Source: Pricia mediterranea (GTDB taxonomy: Bacteria > Bacteroidota > Bacteroidia > Flavobacteriales > Flavobacteriaceae). From it: a stretch of 64,000 bases of DNA. Where the stretch lies: assembly GCF_032248455.1 (NCBI RefSeq), contig NZ_JAVTTP010000001.1:806001-870000 (forward strand), read 5' to 3'. Under the pieces are notes generated by a model, which did not search any database, was not told where the DNA came from, and was given only the letters and a program-made list of their open reading frames with translations. Each line of letters begins with the position of its first letter. Position 1 is the first letter of the stretch. Shown here piece by piece: positions 17,989 through 27,541 of this stretch. The position numbers and the translations under genes were made by a program.

Positions 17989-19470
17989 TTACTCCAGTGA
18001 ATCGATATACATGTGGATCAAGTTTACTCCTTCGCTATGTAATTCGGAGATACCGACCTGAGGCATGGAAGGGCCGAATCCGGGCGAGGTGGCCACACGA
18101 TTTTTGATATCGTCCTTGAACTCGAAGATATTGCTATCGGCATAGGGAACCTCATATCTTAAATCGGGCCGGTCGGGCATATTCGAATCCTGTAATCCAC
18201 CGGGCTGGTGGCAATGGGCGCAATTTACATCCATATAGGCCCTGGTACGCTCCTCTAGACCGATAGACATATCGGACCAGTTGGGCAAGGCTTCTATCTG
18301 GTTAAGGGCCGGTAGGTTAGCAAGTAATCCCTTATCAGAAAAATCCTGCAACTGGTTCTTTCCCTTAAAGACAAAATTCATATTTCTGGCCTTGGGCCCG
18401 ATAGGCAGGGTTACACCGCCCACGTCATGGCACTGGTTACAATTGATAGTAAAGGGTACCTTGTAATTGGTGGTCCGGACCGCACCCGAACCATCGATCC
18501 ATTCGATGGACACAAACGGGGCCGCATTGTCTAATTGGGCGTCATTCTGTTCGTCGTTCCACAGATAGTTGCCCATGCTCCAAGCGCCGTTTTTCTTGAT
18601 GAGCAATCGGGTTTCGATCAGTTTTTTTCCGAGGGACGGGTCCCGCTCGTCCTTAAAATAGTAAAAGGTTTTGGTAATGACGGTATTGTCGGGAAACTCC
18701 AACAGGCCCGCTCCATTATAGGTCATTTTCGCATCCTCGGGCAAGGAAATGGTTCGGAACTTGTGGGCATAATCGGTATAGAGCGGGGTGGCCAACCCGT
18801 ATTCATGCGTGGTGCTATTGGGAGTCAGGTCAGCGGGATTTCCCTTGAACAATTGTAGGTCGGACAGTTTAGGAAGAAATTCCGCCACGGCATAAACTAC
18901 TTCAATGTCCTCAAGATAGGGATTGGTGCCGTCGGCGAGCTCGTCGCCATTGGATACGCCATCGGCATCACAGTCCGCCTTCGCCCAAATCAAACTCGAA
19001 GCGTTGTAGCCCGTATAGTCTTCATTTTGAGCGGGGTCGCAGGGATTCTCTTTATCGGTGCCATCGGCAATTTCCTGAAAATTGGGAATACCGTCGCCAT
19101 CGGAATCCTTGAGTTCATCGACGAAGGGATTCGTGCCGTTCGCAAGCTCCTCCCCGTTGGTGATTCCGTCCAAATCGCAATCCGCCCCTAGCCATATCGT
19201 ATTGTTTTTATCGTAACCGGAATATCCGGGGGCCGGTTTAGGGTCGCAGGGGTTGTTCTTGCTTGTACCGTTCATGATCTCATCGGCATCCAAAATCCCG
19301 TCCCCGTCGGTGTCGACATCCAAGATGGGCTCGGTGTCATCGGATTTACATCCGATTAGAACTACAGCGCAGAGCAAAAACAAAGCGCCGCAATTTCTTA
19401 GCCTCGAAAAACACGTGAAAAATTCGAATACCTGATGTAGAACATGTGTACTTGAAATAAAAAAGCGCAT
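17989..19470 (-). CDS. Di-haem c-type cytochrome-like lipoprotein with calcium-binding TSP3-like repeats
   Basis: 493 residues from the ATG at 19470. The lipobox is VLIGC (Cys41), an unusually late position, so the true start may be a non-ATG codon further in. Residues about 50-185 hold four Asp-rich TSP3/EF-type repeats (DTDGDGILDADE, DCDLDGITNGEE, DSDGDGIPNFQE, DCDADGVSNGDE) of the kind that bind calcium. The C-terminal half has two haem c motifs, CNQCH (344-348) and CAHCH (417-421), the second as NCAHCHQPGG. This half resembles the SO2930-like di-haem family (TIGR03806), whose role is unknown. It is likely outer-membrane or periplasmic. No partner cytochrome or methylamine-type enzyme lies nearby. 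Confidence 0.8.
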   Translation of the reverse strand: MRFFISSTHVLHQVFEFFTCFSRLRNCGALFLLCAVVLIGCKSDDTEPILDVDTDGDGILDADEIMNGTSKNNPCDPKPAPGYSGYDKNNTIWLGADCDLDGITNGEELANGTNPFVDELKDSDGDGIPNFQEIADGTDKENPCDPAQNEDYTGYNASSLIWAKADCDADGVSNGDELADGTNPYLEDIEVVYAVAEFLPKLSDLQLFKGNPADLTPNSTTHEYGLATPLYTDYAHKFRTISLPEDAKMTYNGAGLLEFPDNTVITKTFYYFKDERDPSLGKKLIETRLLIKKNGAWSMGNYLWNDEQNDAQLDNAAPFVSIEWIDGSGAVRTTNYKVPFTINCNQCHDVGGVTLPIGPKARNMNFVFKGKNQLQDFSDKGLLANLPALNQIEALPNWSDMSIGLEERTRAYMDVNCAHCHQPGGLQDSNMPDRPDLRYEVPYADSNIFEFKDDIKNRVATSPGFGPSMPQVGISELHSEGVNLIHMYIDSLE

Positions 19471-19901
19471 AGCAACATATTTCTTTCGGGGGGATCCCAG
19501 TTTGCAAAAGTAGGGAATACCACAATCATCACCAGAGTGGTAATGATAACATACGCGAATACTCGTTCATCGGATTTCAGGGTTGCTAGAATGAACTAAC
19601 TCGGGACAAGATTTTTATATTTATCATCGAGTAACCCGACTCATAACTGGATTTTTTAAATACGTGTATGGAAGAGCACCCAATCAATTTCGGTTAAACA
19701 CATCACGGCGAACACTTCGACTGCGCTTGGTAAAATCGCTCAAGGTGGCAAAACCCTTTTTAGATTCCTGGGCTGAAAAGCAGCATTGATTATAAACTCA
19801 TGGACTGTAAACGATTAGAAAAAGGACGCAGCCACGGGCCAACGGTCCGGCAAAAGACGTGACTCTGAGCGCTAGGCTCCTTGGCTCTTTGGCTCAGCAA
19901 C
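19471..19901. other. Intergenic region with a REP-like half element and an octamer array
   Basis: No open frame with gene-like features and no tRNA seen. It holds TTCGACTGCGCTTGG (19717-19731), a half-copy of the REP-like word found elsewhere in the window, and a short octamer array GGCTCCTT-GGCTCTTT-GGCTCAG (19875-19897). Confidence 0.5.
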
Positions 19902-21668
19902 TTAAATATCAAATTTGTAGGTCATCCCCGCTAGCACCTGCAAGCCTTGCACGGGATAATTGGCCCAGCGCAGGTAGTTATCGTTGGCGATATTGGCGGC
20001 TTTTAAAAAAATGGAGAGCTGCTTGTTGTACCGGTATCCCAAATGTGCGTTGGCATCGAAGAAACCGTCCAAGGTGACGCGTTCAGCGCTAAAGTTCGAG
20101 GGAATTCCCGTCTGGTCGGCAATCGTGGCGACATCTTCGCGCTCGCCTATATAAAACAGATTGGCGCCCGCATACCATTGCTCCCCGATCTGATAGTCCA
20201 TAAAAAGGGACCCTTTTAAACTGGGACGGTTCCAGGCCGGGTTATCGGTTTCGGTGGAATAGTGGTAGTATTCGGCGTTTACTCCCAAGGTAAAGTTGCG
20301 GTTGACATCTACGTTTAGCTCGCCGAAGGCACCTAGCGTTTTGATATCATCGTAGAACACCTCGAAGGAATTGCCGAAATTATAGCTCTTATCGTCGTTG
20401 CGAAACGTATTTTGGGGATTCAGTTTGAAAAGGGGACTCCGATCTTCTGCGGTGTACGATGCTTTTACGTTATAGCTGAGATAGGGCAGCAACTGACCTT
20501 TGAGTCCCACATACCCATCGTACTTGGTGTCGGTGGGGATGATGTTCAAGGTCGGGGAAACATAGGGATTTTCCTCAACAAATCCGTAGTATGAATTCTG
20601 CTGTAGTTCCCCTACCAGCCCCCCATATGCAATGGCCATTTCATCGAGTAGCCGATAGGAAGCTGTCACCGCTGGATAGATATAGAAATTGCCGTCGTCG
20701 TTCTCCATATCGATGCCATACACCAGGTTGACGCCCAGATTCAGGGAAAAATCATCGTCAAGCAAGGTGAGGTTCGGGTTCAGGCCGGCCTGTAGATGTC
20801 CGTATTCTATGCCCACCGTATTGGCCGCACGGTTCAGGTCGGCATTGTCAAAACTGCCGTTGATATAATCCATTTTTATTTTTATATCCAGGGATTCATC
20901 GGCCACGGGAAATCCGAAACCTGTCTTGAACACCGCTCGGTTCTCCCCCGATTTTATCGCATCCCAAAACCGGCGGTACTCCAGTTCCGCATTTTCGAAA
21001 TAGGAATCCTGCACGTTGATATGGGCGCCCGCCTCTGCCATAAAATAATTTTGGCGTTCGTCCATGGCGTTGACCGCCGCCTCGGTAAAGACCCCATCGG
21101 GAATACCGTACCAATTGTAAAGCTGGTGCTGGGCACCGATGTCCACCCCCCAATCAAAATCGCGGTCCCGCTTCGTATAGGAACCGCCAATTTCGGAGTT
21201 GGAGTACACGTTGTCCAGGGCCACGCCCTTGATGTCGCCGAAAGAGGAATTATGGTCCAGCCCCACCGTAAATCCGGACTCTCTATCAATGGCGCGGCTG
21301 GTATAGAACTTCGCCATAAAATTTGCGGGATTCCCGCCCCCTGCCGAGGCGTAGGAGTTGTACAAGATCGGTGGCGGGGTTTTCTTTACAGCGGTCGCCG
21401 TTCCCTTGGCCGGGGTAAAGGTCGAGGCCACGGGTACCGAAAAAATACTGTATTCTACTTTTTTCTTTTGAAGAACGATGGAATCTCCCAGCGTAGGCAT
21501 TGTCTTGATCTTAAAAGCATCGGAGATGGTCGGGGTATAGGCCTTGGTGACCGTAACCGTCTCGGTTCCGATATCATCGGTTTCCTCATCATTGTCGTCT
21601 TCTTGGGCGAAGCCGATGTGCGAAAACCCGATGATCATGATTAGAATGAGTTTACAGTTTTTGTTCAT
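19902..21668 (-). CDS. Outer-membrane beta-barrel protein, TonB-receptor-like without a plug
   Basis: 588 residues. A signal peptide (1-21, ending IGFAQ) is followed by an acidic stretch and then VTVTKAYTPTISDAFKIKT, then a run of amphipathic beta strands to a C-terminal barrel-type end (VLAGMTYKFDI). TonB-dependent receptors have a plug of about 130 residues; only about 80 residues precede the first strands here, so a full plug is absent. In the barrel, strands such as FFDANAHLGYRYNKQLSIFL and KAANIANDNYLRWANYPVQG match TonB-receptor C-termini. It lies directly downstream of the giant TPR gene on the same strand (264 bp away), so the two probably act together in envelope assembly or transport. 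Confidence 0.75.
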   Translation of the reverse strand: MNKNCKLILIMIIGFSHIGFAQEDDNDEETDDIGTETVTVTKAYTPTISDAFKIKTMPTLGDSIVLQKKKVEYSIFSVPVASTFTPAKGTATAVKKTPPPILYNSYASAGGGNPANFMAKFYTSRAIDRESGFTVGLDHNSSFGDIKGVALDNVYSNSEIGGSYTKRDRDFDWGVDIGAQHQLYNWYGIPDGVFTEAAVNAMDERQNYFMAEAGAHINVQDSYFENAELEYRRFWDAIKSGENRAVFKTGFGFPVADESLDIKIKMDYINGSFDNADLNRAANTVGIEYGHLQAGLNPNLTLLDDDFSLNLGVNLVYGIDMENDDGNFYIYPAVTASYRLLDEMAIAYGGLVGELQQNSYYGFVEENPYVSPTLNIIPTDTKYDGYVGLKGQLLPYLSYNVKASYTAEDRSPLFKLNPQNTFRNDDKSYNFGNSFEVFYDDIKTLGAFGELNVDVNRNFTLGVNAEYYHYSTETDNPAWNRPSLKGSLFMDYQIGEQWYAGANLFYIGEREDVATIADQTGIPSNFSAERVTLDGFFDANAHLGYRYNKQLSIFLKAANIANDNYLRWANYPVQGLQVLAGMTYKFDI

Positions 21669-21739
21669 GCTAGATGGTGTTCTTTTGAATTATTTTCGGA
21701 AGTCAAATTGAGCTTCCTGAAGCCCATGTTCTTAGTTCA

Positions 21740-21815
21740 TTACTGTCAGGTTGAGCGAAGACGAGACCTATTGGACGGGCAGCCATGTTGGAGTTCTCGA
21801 CTGCGCTCGAACGGA
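21740..21815. repeat. REP-like inverted repeat
   Basis: GTTGAGCGAAGACGAGA (around 21752-21768) and TCTCGACTGCGCTCGAAC (around 21794-21811) are imperfect inverted copies separated by about 26 nt, so the region can fold into a hairpin. The core word recurs at 19717 and 30661. Confidence 0.5.
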
Positions 21816-21842
21816 CATCGGTCTCTTTTCTCTATTCCTTAC

Positions 21843-21920
21843 TCTTGATTCTTGGCTCTTGACTCTTATCCGCCTTTGTTCTCTAATCTTTATTCTCTTC
21901 TCTCTGTTCTCTTCTCTCTA
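21843..21920. repeat. Degenerate heptanucleotide/14-mer tandem array
   Basis: TCTTGAT-TCTTGGC-TCTTGAC-TCTTATC (21843-21870) are four in-phase heptamers. The 14-mers TTCTCTTCTCTCTG and TTCTCTTCTCTCTA follow head to tail (21893-21920). The array ends 12 bp past the stop of the TPR gene. Confidence 0.65.
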
Positions 21921-21932
21921 CCCTTAACATTC

Positions 21933-24900
21933 TCAATCCGTCCGAATCGATGAATTACTTTTTGCCTCTTTCGACTTTATGATCGCCAGTTCCGCTTTCG
22001 CCTCGGAGACCAGTTCGGGATATTGGCTGAAATTGGTCGTTACGTTTTCCAAAATATAGGTCGCCTGATAAGCATCGCCCAGGGCATAAAAATTCTTGGC
22101 CATGATAACAAGGCCCTTGCCGCCCCATTCCTTATAGCTGGAATAATCCTTGGCCAGTTTTTGTACGGATGCATTCGATGCCTCGAACTCTTGGGCCAGG
22201 TGCTTGAAGTAGGCATCGTAATATAGTGCTTCGGCCGCGGTGCCTCCGGTCGCGATCTCCAATACGTCCTGATAGGCGTTTTTTGCCTTGGTCTCGTCGC
22301 CGGTGGCAATGGCGGCTCTGGCGATCATGATCTGGGCGTCACTTTTGATCCGGTTGTCGATGGTCGGTACGGCCAATACCTTATCGGCATAGGCCAAGGT
22401 TTTCTCGAAATTATTCTGCTCATAGTAGCCCTTCATAAGGTTGGACTGTGCAAACACGCGGTTCTGTTGAATGTCCGCCTGATCTTCAAGCCGCTCCAGA
22501 TACGGTAGCACGGTGACGTAATCGTCTTTCCCTATATAGATTTCACAGACCCTGGCAAGGGACTGCTCGGCGTATTCGCCGCCCGATTGGTCGGCCACGA
22601 TCTTGTAGTGCGGCAGGGCCTTGTCTTTCTGTCCCTTTCCAAAATAAAGTTGGGCCAGGTTGAAATGCGACTGCACTGCATGGGCCCCGTTCGGAAATTG
22701 CTCGATATAGTTTTCGTAGCCCCTGATGGCCGCATCCCTCTTGCCCTCCATATTCTGGTTGTCGGCGGATTCGAACGTAGCGTTGTCGAGTTCGCGGTCG
22801 GTGACATTCACAAAGTCAAGGTTCTCGACCCAAGCGGCATACTCGTCCACCCGGCCCAGATCCACGTAGATCAGTTTGGCGGTGGAGACGGCCTGCACCG
22901 CTTCCTGGGTGTTGGGAAAGTCACGTACGACGGATCTAAATTCGCCCAGCGCCTGTTCATTGCGATTCGCGTTGTAGTGCACCAGCCCCTGACGGACCTT
23001 GGCCTCCGGCACCAAAGAGCTGCCCTGATATTCACGGATGAGCCGATCATAAGTTTGTAGGCCCTGCTGCTCCTGCCCCGTGGAAATTAAAGTGTTCGCC
23101 AGCTCGAAAAGCGCATCGTCGCGCAAGCTGGTATTGGGATAGGCCGAGGCAAACCTACGCAGCTCCTCGATCTTGGTATCCCGGCGATCGACAAAACCGT
23201 AGCTCATGGCCTTTTGAAAAGCGGCGTAGGCCTTTTCGGTGCCCGGAAGCGCCAAGGCCTTATTGTAGGTCTCGATGGCCGGCCAGTATTTGCTCGTCAC
23301 AAAATAGCTGTCGCCCAGACGCAGGTACGCATCGTACATTTTTTGGGTGTCGTCAGTACCCGCCTGAGTAAAATTGTTGAAATACGAGATCGCGTTGTCG
23401 TAGTCCTTCAACTTAAAATAAGTATAGCCCAGATTATAGTCGAGCTCGTTGTATTGCTCCGTGGAGCTCGCCATGGGATTTTGCTGAAACTGGATGTAAT
23501 CGACCAGCGCATCGTCGAAACGGTTCAGTAGATATTCCGCCTCGGCCTTCCAATAATTGGCGCGAGCCTTAAAAAGCGAGTCTTCGGGACGGTCGAGGGA
23601 TTTCCCTAGATTTTCCACGGCCGCTACATAGTTCCCGTTCATAAAAAGTTCGATGCCCCGGTAGTACGCCACTTTTTGGTGGGTGGCCTCGCTGGCGTAT
23701 TTCGGATTTTCTTCTAACAGCCGCATTGCCCCCTCAAAATTCTTTGAGGTGATGTACGAATCGACCAGTAGGTCTTGCATCTCTTCCGTATTTTCCCCGT
23801 TGGGATACCGCTCCAAATAATCGGAAATAACTTTCGGGACCGGTTCATAGGGATTACCGATCTCGTAGCTCAACCGAGCGTAGTTCAGGTCGGCATCCTT
23901 TTTGATCTGAGGGGAAAAATCCATTTGGGAGGCGTTCCGGAACGCGTTGAGGGCCTCCTGTTTTTTGTCCAACTTTAGATAACATTCCGCCAAGTGATAA
24001 TATGCATTTTGGGAAACGCTGTTCGTACCGCCGATAATCTTGTTGAACTGCTGGATGGCATTGGCGTAATCGCCCTGCTTGTAGAAGGAATATCCCAGTA
24101 GGTAATAATCCGTATTGCTGAATTTACCGCGTTTTCCGCGATACGCCTCCAAATAGGGAATGGCGTCGGCATATTGCTCCAAATTAAAATAGCTCTCCCC
24201 GATGATCTTACTGAGTTCGGACCTCTCCTTTCGGTCATTTTTGGCCAGCTGTTGTTTCGCCAAACGGATGGCCTCTTCGAACTTGCCCAGTTTGAAGTTC
24301 ATGTCCGCCTGATAATAATCCATCTTCTCCTCCAGAATTTCAGGATCCTTGATCTGGTCGAAACGGCGGTTGGCCTCGTCGTAATCATCTTCCTGATAGG
24401 CGATATACCCTTGGTAGTACTTGGCCTGGGAGCCGTATTTTTCGGAATTCTCCACTTTTCGGAGATAGCCTTCCGCCTCTTCTTTCTTTCCGGAGGAAAA
24501 GAGGGAATAGCCGTAATTGAAGTTAAATTTGTCCCGTTCCGCCGGGGATAGCGCGTACTGATCCACCTTATTGTACCATTTCAGGGCATAGGGATATTTT
24601 CCGGTTTCGAAATAATATTCCGCCACATCGACAAAAGCGGAGTTGCGCTTGGTGGAAGTCGGATAGTTTTCCACAAAACTTTCCATCAGCCGGTCCGCCC
24701 CCAACTGGTTGAGGCGTACGGCGGCGTTGGCCTCGTAGTAGGCGCTATTGGCCTTGGTCTCGAGATTGTCGGTGTTTTCCTTGACCTTGGCAAAAATCGA
24801 TTGCGCCGCTTGGTACTGCTCATTGTTATAGAGGGCCAGAGCATCCTGAAAGCGTTTCTGGTCGTGGGTGTAGATTTTGGTCTCTTGGGATATCCCAACG

Positions 24901-24959
24901 TAGACTGTCCCCAAGACGAGTGGGAGAAAAGCGATTAATTTATAAAACATAGTGTTCAA
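21933..24959 (-). CDS. Giant tetratricopeptide repeat protein, exported
   Basis: 1008 residues. A signal peptide (about 1-25, ending VGIS-QE) shows export. Nearly all the rest is TPR helical hairpins with the usual A/G/Y pattern, for example AYYHLAECYLKLDKKQEAL, DYYLLGYSFYKQGDYANAI, ELDYNLGYTYFKLKDYDNAI and SHFNLAQLYFGKGQKDKALP, about 20 or more units. No enzyme domain is visible. TPR solenoids bind partner proteins, so this is probably a periplasmic scaffold. The following gene is the plug-less barrel protein, a pairing that supports a periplasm-to-outer-membrane complex. ftsE lies divergently upstream. Confidence 0.88.
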   Translation of the reverse strand: MNTMFYKLIAFLPLVLGTVYVGISQETKIYTHDQKRFQDALALYNNEQYQAAQSIFAKVKENTDNLETKANSAYYEANAAVRLNQLGADRLMESFVENYPTSTKRNSAFVDVAEYYFETGKYPYALKWYNKVDQYALSPAERDKFNFNYGYSLFSSGKKEEAEGYLRKVENSEKYGSQAKYYQGYIAYQEDDYDEANRRFDQIKDPEILEEKMDYYQADMNFKLGKFEEAIRLAKQQLAKNDRKERSELSKIIGESYFNLEQYADAIPYLEAYRGKRGKFSNTDYYLLGYSFYKQGDYANAIQQFNKIIGGTNSVSQNAYYHLAECYLKLDKKQEALNAFRNASQMDFSPQIKKDADLNYARLSYEIGNPYEPVPKVISDYLERYPNGENTEEMQDLLVDSYITSKNFEGAMRLLEENPKYASEATHQKVAYYRGIELFMNGNYVAAVENLGKSLDRPEDSLFKARANYWKAEAEYLLNRFDDALVDYIQFQQNPMASSTEQYNELDYNLGYTYFKLKDYDNAISYFNNFTQAGTDDTQKMYDAYLRLGDSYFVTSKYWPAIETYNKALALPGTEKAYAAFQKAMSYGFVDRRDTKIEELRRFASAYPNTSLRDDALFELANTLISTGQEQQGLQTYDRLIREYQGSSLVPEAKVRQGLVHYNANRNEQALGEFRSVVRDFPNTQEAVQAVSTAKLIYVDLGRVDEYAAWVENLDFVNVTDRELDNATFESADNQNMEGKRDAAIRGYENYIEQFPNGAHAVQSHFNLAQLYFGKGQKDKALPHYKIVADQSGGEYAEQSLARVCEIYIGKDDYVTVLPYLERLEDQADIQQNRVFAQSNLMKGYYEQNNFEKTLAYADKVLAVPTIDNRIKSDAQIMIARAAIATGDETKAKNAYQDVLEIATGGTAAEALYYDAYFKHLAQEFEASNASVQKLAKDYSSYKEWGGKGLVIMAKNFYALGDAYQATYILENVTTNFSQYPELVSEAKAELAIIKSKEAKSNSSIRTD

Positions 24960-25277
24960 GCTGATTGTTGGGATATCCTATATATTAATTTTAATAACGG
25001 TAAATATTGCGGATACGTATATTCGAAAGGGTAAAATTGTTTTGGACACAAAGAAAAAAAGATTTTATCAAAGTGGCCTTTGCCTTACGCCCGAACTTAT
25101 TACTTTTATATCAACAAAACCAATTAAAGTGACATTCGCGTACCGAAGTCACTACGGTGCCATTGCTCTTGATGCTTACTGAACATGAGACCGACGCAGT
25201 CGTTCCCGCCGGGCTTATTTCTTTCAAACACAAACTCGCTAATTCCCAACTCACTAGCCTACTAATTCATTAAAAAA
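24960..25277. other. Divergent intergenic region between the TPR gene and ftsE
   Basis: AT-rich near the TPR start. No confident promoter was found. The part next to ftsE holds a 15-mer tandem pair (25233-25262). Confidence 0.45.
25233..25262. repeat. Degenerate 15-mer tandem pair upstream of ftsE
   Basis: AACTCGCTAATTCCC (25233-25247) is followed by AACTCACTAGCCTAC (25248-25262), then a partial third unit. The 7+8 build is like the pair at 34691. Confidence 0.5.
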
Positions 25278-25961
25278 ATGTCAGACACCATCCTAGAACT
25301 TAAAAACGCGGCTATTTTTCAAAAGGACAGCCTTGTGCTGAACGAGGTCAACCTCGAGGTCAAAAAAGGGGAATTCGTGTACCTGATCGGAAAGACCGGG
25401 AGCGGAAAGAGCAGTTTTATGAAAACGCTCTACGGCGATCTGCCCCTAAGGGAAGGCACCGGAAGCATTGTGGATTTCGACCTCACCAAACTCCGGGAAA
25501 AAAAAATTCCGTTTCTGCGCCGGAAACTCGGCATCGTCTTTCAGGATTTCAAGCTCCTCCCCGACCGGAATATCAACAACAACCTATCCTTTGTTCTAAG
25601 GGCCACGGGATGGAAAGATGCCCAAAAAATGAAACTGAAGATCGAGGACGTGCTCGGCAAGGTGGGCATGAAGACCAAGGGCTTTAAGTTCCCGCATCAG
25701 CTCTCGGGCGGCGAGCAACAGCGGGTCGCCATCGCCCGTGCCCTGCTCAACGACCCCGAACTCATCCTTGCCGACGAGCCCACCGGAAACCTCGACCCCC
25801 AGACCAGCGTAGAGGTCATGAAAGTATTGCAGGAAATCCATAAATCCGGACGTACCATTTTGATGGCGACCCACGATTACGCGCTGATTCTGAAATATCC
25901 ATCCAAAACTTTGAAGTGCGATGGGAACAAGATCTTTGAGGTGGTGCAGCGGGCGGTGTAA
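25278..25961 (+). CDS. ftsE: Cell division ATP-binding protein FtsE
   Basis: 227 residues, a single ABC ATPase domain. Walker A is [12 protein letters not shown] (about 39-50), the Q-loop [11 protein letters not shown], the signature [15 protein letters not shown], Walker [14 protein letters not shown] and the switch His in MATHDYALI. The QDFKLLPDR motif and short length are typical of FtsE, which with the membrane protein FtsX controls peptidoglycan hydrolases at division. FtsX is not adjacent on either side. A lipoprotein-release (LolD) or MacB-like ATPase is the alternative, but FtsE fits best. Confidence 0.82.
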   Translation: MSDTILELKNAAIFQKDSLVLNEVNLEVKKGEFVYLIGKTGSGKSSFMKTLYGDLPLREGTGSIVDFDLTKLREKKIPFLRRKLGIVFQDFKLLPDRNINNNLSFVLRATGWKDAQKMKLKIEDVLGKVGMKTKGFKFPHQLSGGEQQRVAIARALLNDPELILADEPTGNLDPQTSVEVMKVLQEIHKSGRTILMATHDYALILKYPSKTLKCDGNKIFEVVQRAV

Positions 25962-26019
25962 CCGAAGATTTTGACGTTCAGGTCTAAGCGATTGATTTGA
26001 AGTCTGTCGTTTATTTTTT

Positions 26020-26054
26020 CCTGCCCGGCCGGTCAGGCGGGTAGGGCCCTTTTT
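26020..26054 (+). terminator. GC-rich CCTGCC-type hairpin after ftsE
   Basis: CCTGCCCGGCC (26020-26030) pairs imperfectly with GGCGGGTAGG (26036-26045), followed by GCCCTTTTT. It could end ftsE transcription. The same CCTGCC/GGCAGG theme recurs at 59849, so it may be a dispersed palindrome recruited as terminator. Confidence 0.45.
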
Positions 26055-26233
26055 GAGCGCCACCACATCCACCGGCTCTTCTGCCCCATTAAAATTTTAT
26101 ACCGTAGCTACACTATGATTTTGACTGGATCGACATCAAAAATGACCTACAAAAATTCTAATCACACAATTCAAAACAGTCTCCAACGCAGAACGAGTTG
26201 TCGCAACTTCCGTTCTTCAATGCATAAGAAACG

Positions 26234-26264
26234 TTGTAAATCGTATTGATAACAATTATATTTG
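26234..26264 (+). promoter_or_regulatory. Promoter of the response regulator gene
   Basis: TTG (26234-26236), 20-nt spacer, TATATTTG (26257-26264): an exact match to TTG-N17-23-TAnnTTTG, 30 bp before the ATG. Confidence 0.75.
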
Positions 26265-26294
26265 TCCGCTGCACAACCTTCTAAATAATCAGGG

Positions 26295-26750
26295 ATGGCA
26301 CCAACACTTGTTAAGGATCTCTTTTTACTTCTGACCGACGACGATGAAGACGACCGCGAAATTTTTAAGGAGACCGCGGAAGAACTCGAGACGAAAGTTA
26401 AGGTCGATACCCTGAACGATGGACAGGAACTGATGGAGTTTTTGTCTGACAAGGACAATCGCCTGCCCGACATTCTCTTTCTCGATATCAATATGCCCCA
26501 CAAAAACGGTCTGGACAGCTTATGTGAGATACGGGCTACCCCGAGACTCAACGATCTGTGCATAATCATGTACTCGACCAGCAACTATCCCCTCGACGTA
26601 AAAAAGGCCTATGATCTTGGTGCCAATGGATTCATCGAAAAGCCGTCGAGCCATATAAAACTAAAGGAGATACTCCAACGGGTAATCGATATGGACTGGA
26701 AAGACCCTTGTTCGAAGCTCGATGAGCTTAATTTTGTTTTGAGGCCCTGA
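26295..26750 (+). CDS. Single-domain response regulator (CheY/Rcp1-like)
   Basis: 151 residues, one receiver domain and no output domain. The acidic pocket is TDDDEDD (14-20), the phospho-acceptor is Asp64 in ILFLDINMPHKNG, the switch Thr/Ser lies in IIMYSTSNYPLD, and the conserved Lys is in GFIEKPSS. MPHKNG and the length fit the Rcp1-like regulators that commonly sit with PAS/histidine kinases and CheB/CheR in Bacteroidota. It is convergent with the truncated histidine kinase (71 bp between stops) and may be the remaining partner of a partly deleted signalling locus. Confidence 0.92.
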   Translation: MAPTLVKDLFLLLTDDDEDDREIFKETAEELETKVKVDTLNDGQELMEFLSDKDNRLPDILFLDINMPHKNGLDSLCEIRATPRLNDLCIIMYSTSNYPLDVKKAYDLGANGFIEKPSSHIKLKEILQRVIDMDWKDPCSKLDELNFVLRP

Positions 26751-26821
26751 GCACGGAGGCGATCGTTGCGGTTTGGCATGGGTCGGATCCTTTCTCTCCG
26801 CTAGAGCCGTTTGGCTTTACT

Positions 26822-27541
26822 TTACTCCCTGCTTACAGGAAAATACAGTAAGAACTCGGTACCTTCTCCCGTCTCGCTTTTCACCTCGATATAGCCCCCG
26901 TGCAGATCGACGATACGCTTGCAGATGGCCAAACCGATCCCCGTTCCCGAATATTCGTTTTTAGAGTGCAGCCTTTTGAAGGGCTTAAAAATGATATTGC
27001 TTCGGTCGACATCGAAGCCGATACCATTATCGGAAAACCGAAGTCGTTTATAGTCCATTTGCGGATCTATCCTTTGGTCCGTTTCAATATCCGCACCTCT
27101 CAAGATCACGGCATCAATGCCGACCTCCGGCCTGTTTACGCTAAACTTTATACTGTTGCGAACCAGATTTGCAAAAAGCTGGAATATCTGTATCCGCACC
27201 CCATACAGTTTCCCGAGTTTGCCGGCCGTGATACGCACATCCTTTTCTTCGATCATCAGTTCAAGGTCGGATTTCAATTCTTCCAAAACGTCGTCCAAGT
27301 CGATAGTCTCGGCAATGGACTGCCCGTTCTTGAGGTGGCTGTAATCTAGGATATCCCGGATGAGATCGGTCATACGTGCTGCCGAACGCTCTATTTTCTG
27401 TCCGTATTTTTCAACGGCCCCCGTGTCTTGTATTTTGTCCATCAGCATCGAATTGAACGTTCTGATCTTGCGTACCGGTTCTTGCAGGTCATGGCTGGCC
27501 ATATAAGCATATTCTTCCAAATTCATATTGAGCTTGACCAT
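26822..27541 (-). CDS. Histidine kinase, HisKA-HATPase only (N-terminally truncated)
   Basis: 239 residues comprising only the transmitter: H-box YMASHDLQEPVRKIRTF with phospho-acceptor His17, N-box NLVRNSIKFS, G1 FSDNGIGFDV, F-box IFKPFKRLH, G2 YSGTGIGLAICKRI and C-terminal GTEFLLYFPVS. Related kinases have PAS and often CheR domains in front; none is present, and the ATG lies only about 16 codons before the H-box. The bases immediately upstream encode a cheB remnant in another frame, so the front of the original gene(s) has been deleted. All catalytic residues are intact, so a free kinase core may still be made if it is transcribed. No promoter was identified. Confidence 0.85.
   Translation of the reverse strand: MVKLNMNLEEYAYMASHDLQEPVRKIRTFNSMLMDKIQDTGAVEKYGQKIERSAARMTDLIRDILDYSHLKNGQSIAETIDLDDVLEELKSDLELMIEEKDVRITAGKLGKLYGVRIQIFQLFANLVRNSIKFSVNRPEVGIDAVILRGADIETDQRIDPQMDYKRLRFSDNGIGFDVDRSNIIFKPFKRLHSKNEYSGTGIGLAICKRIVDLHGGYIEVKSETGEGTEFLLYFPVSRE

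Larger units (their letters stand above)
25962..26294. other. Intergenic region with GC-rich palindrome and promoter
   Basis: Holds the terminator-like palindrome after ftsE (26020-26054) and the promoter of the response regulator (26234-26264). No additional gene seen. Confidence 0.5.

Noticed and set aside
20796-21644. 282-codon frame antisense to the barrel protein
   Set aside because: Antisense shadow; the sense frame has a signal peptide and barrel pattern.
24952-25182. 76-codon plus-strand frame with a hydrophobic start
   Set aside because: Starts inside the TPR gene's start codon region and has no support beyond a hydrophobic stretch.
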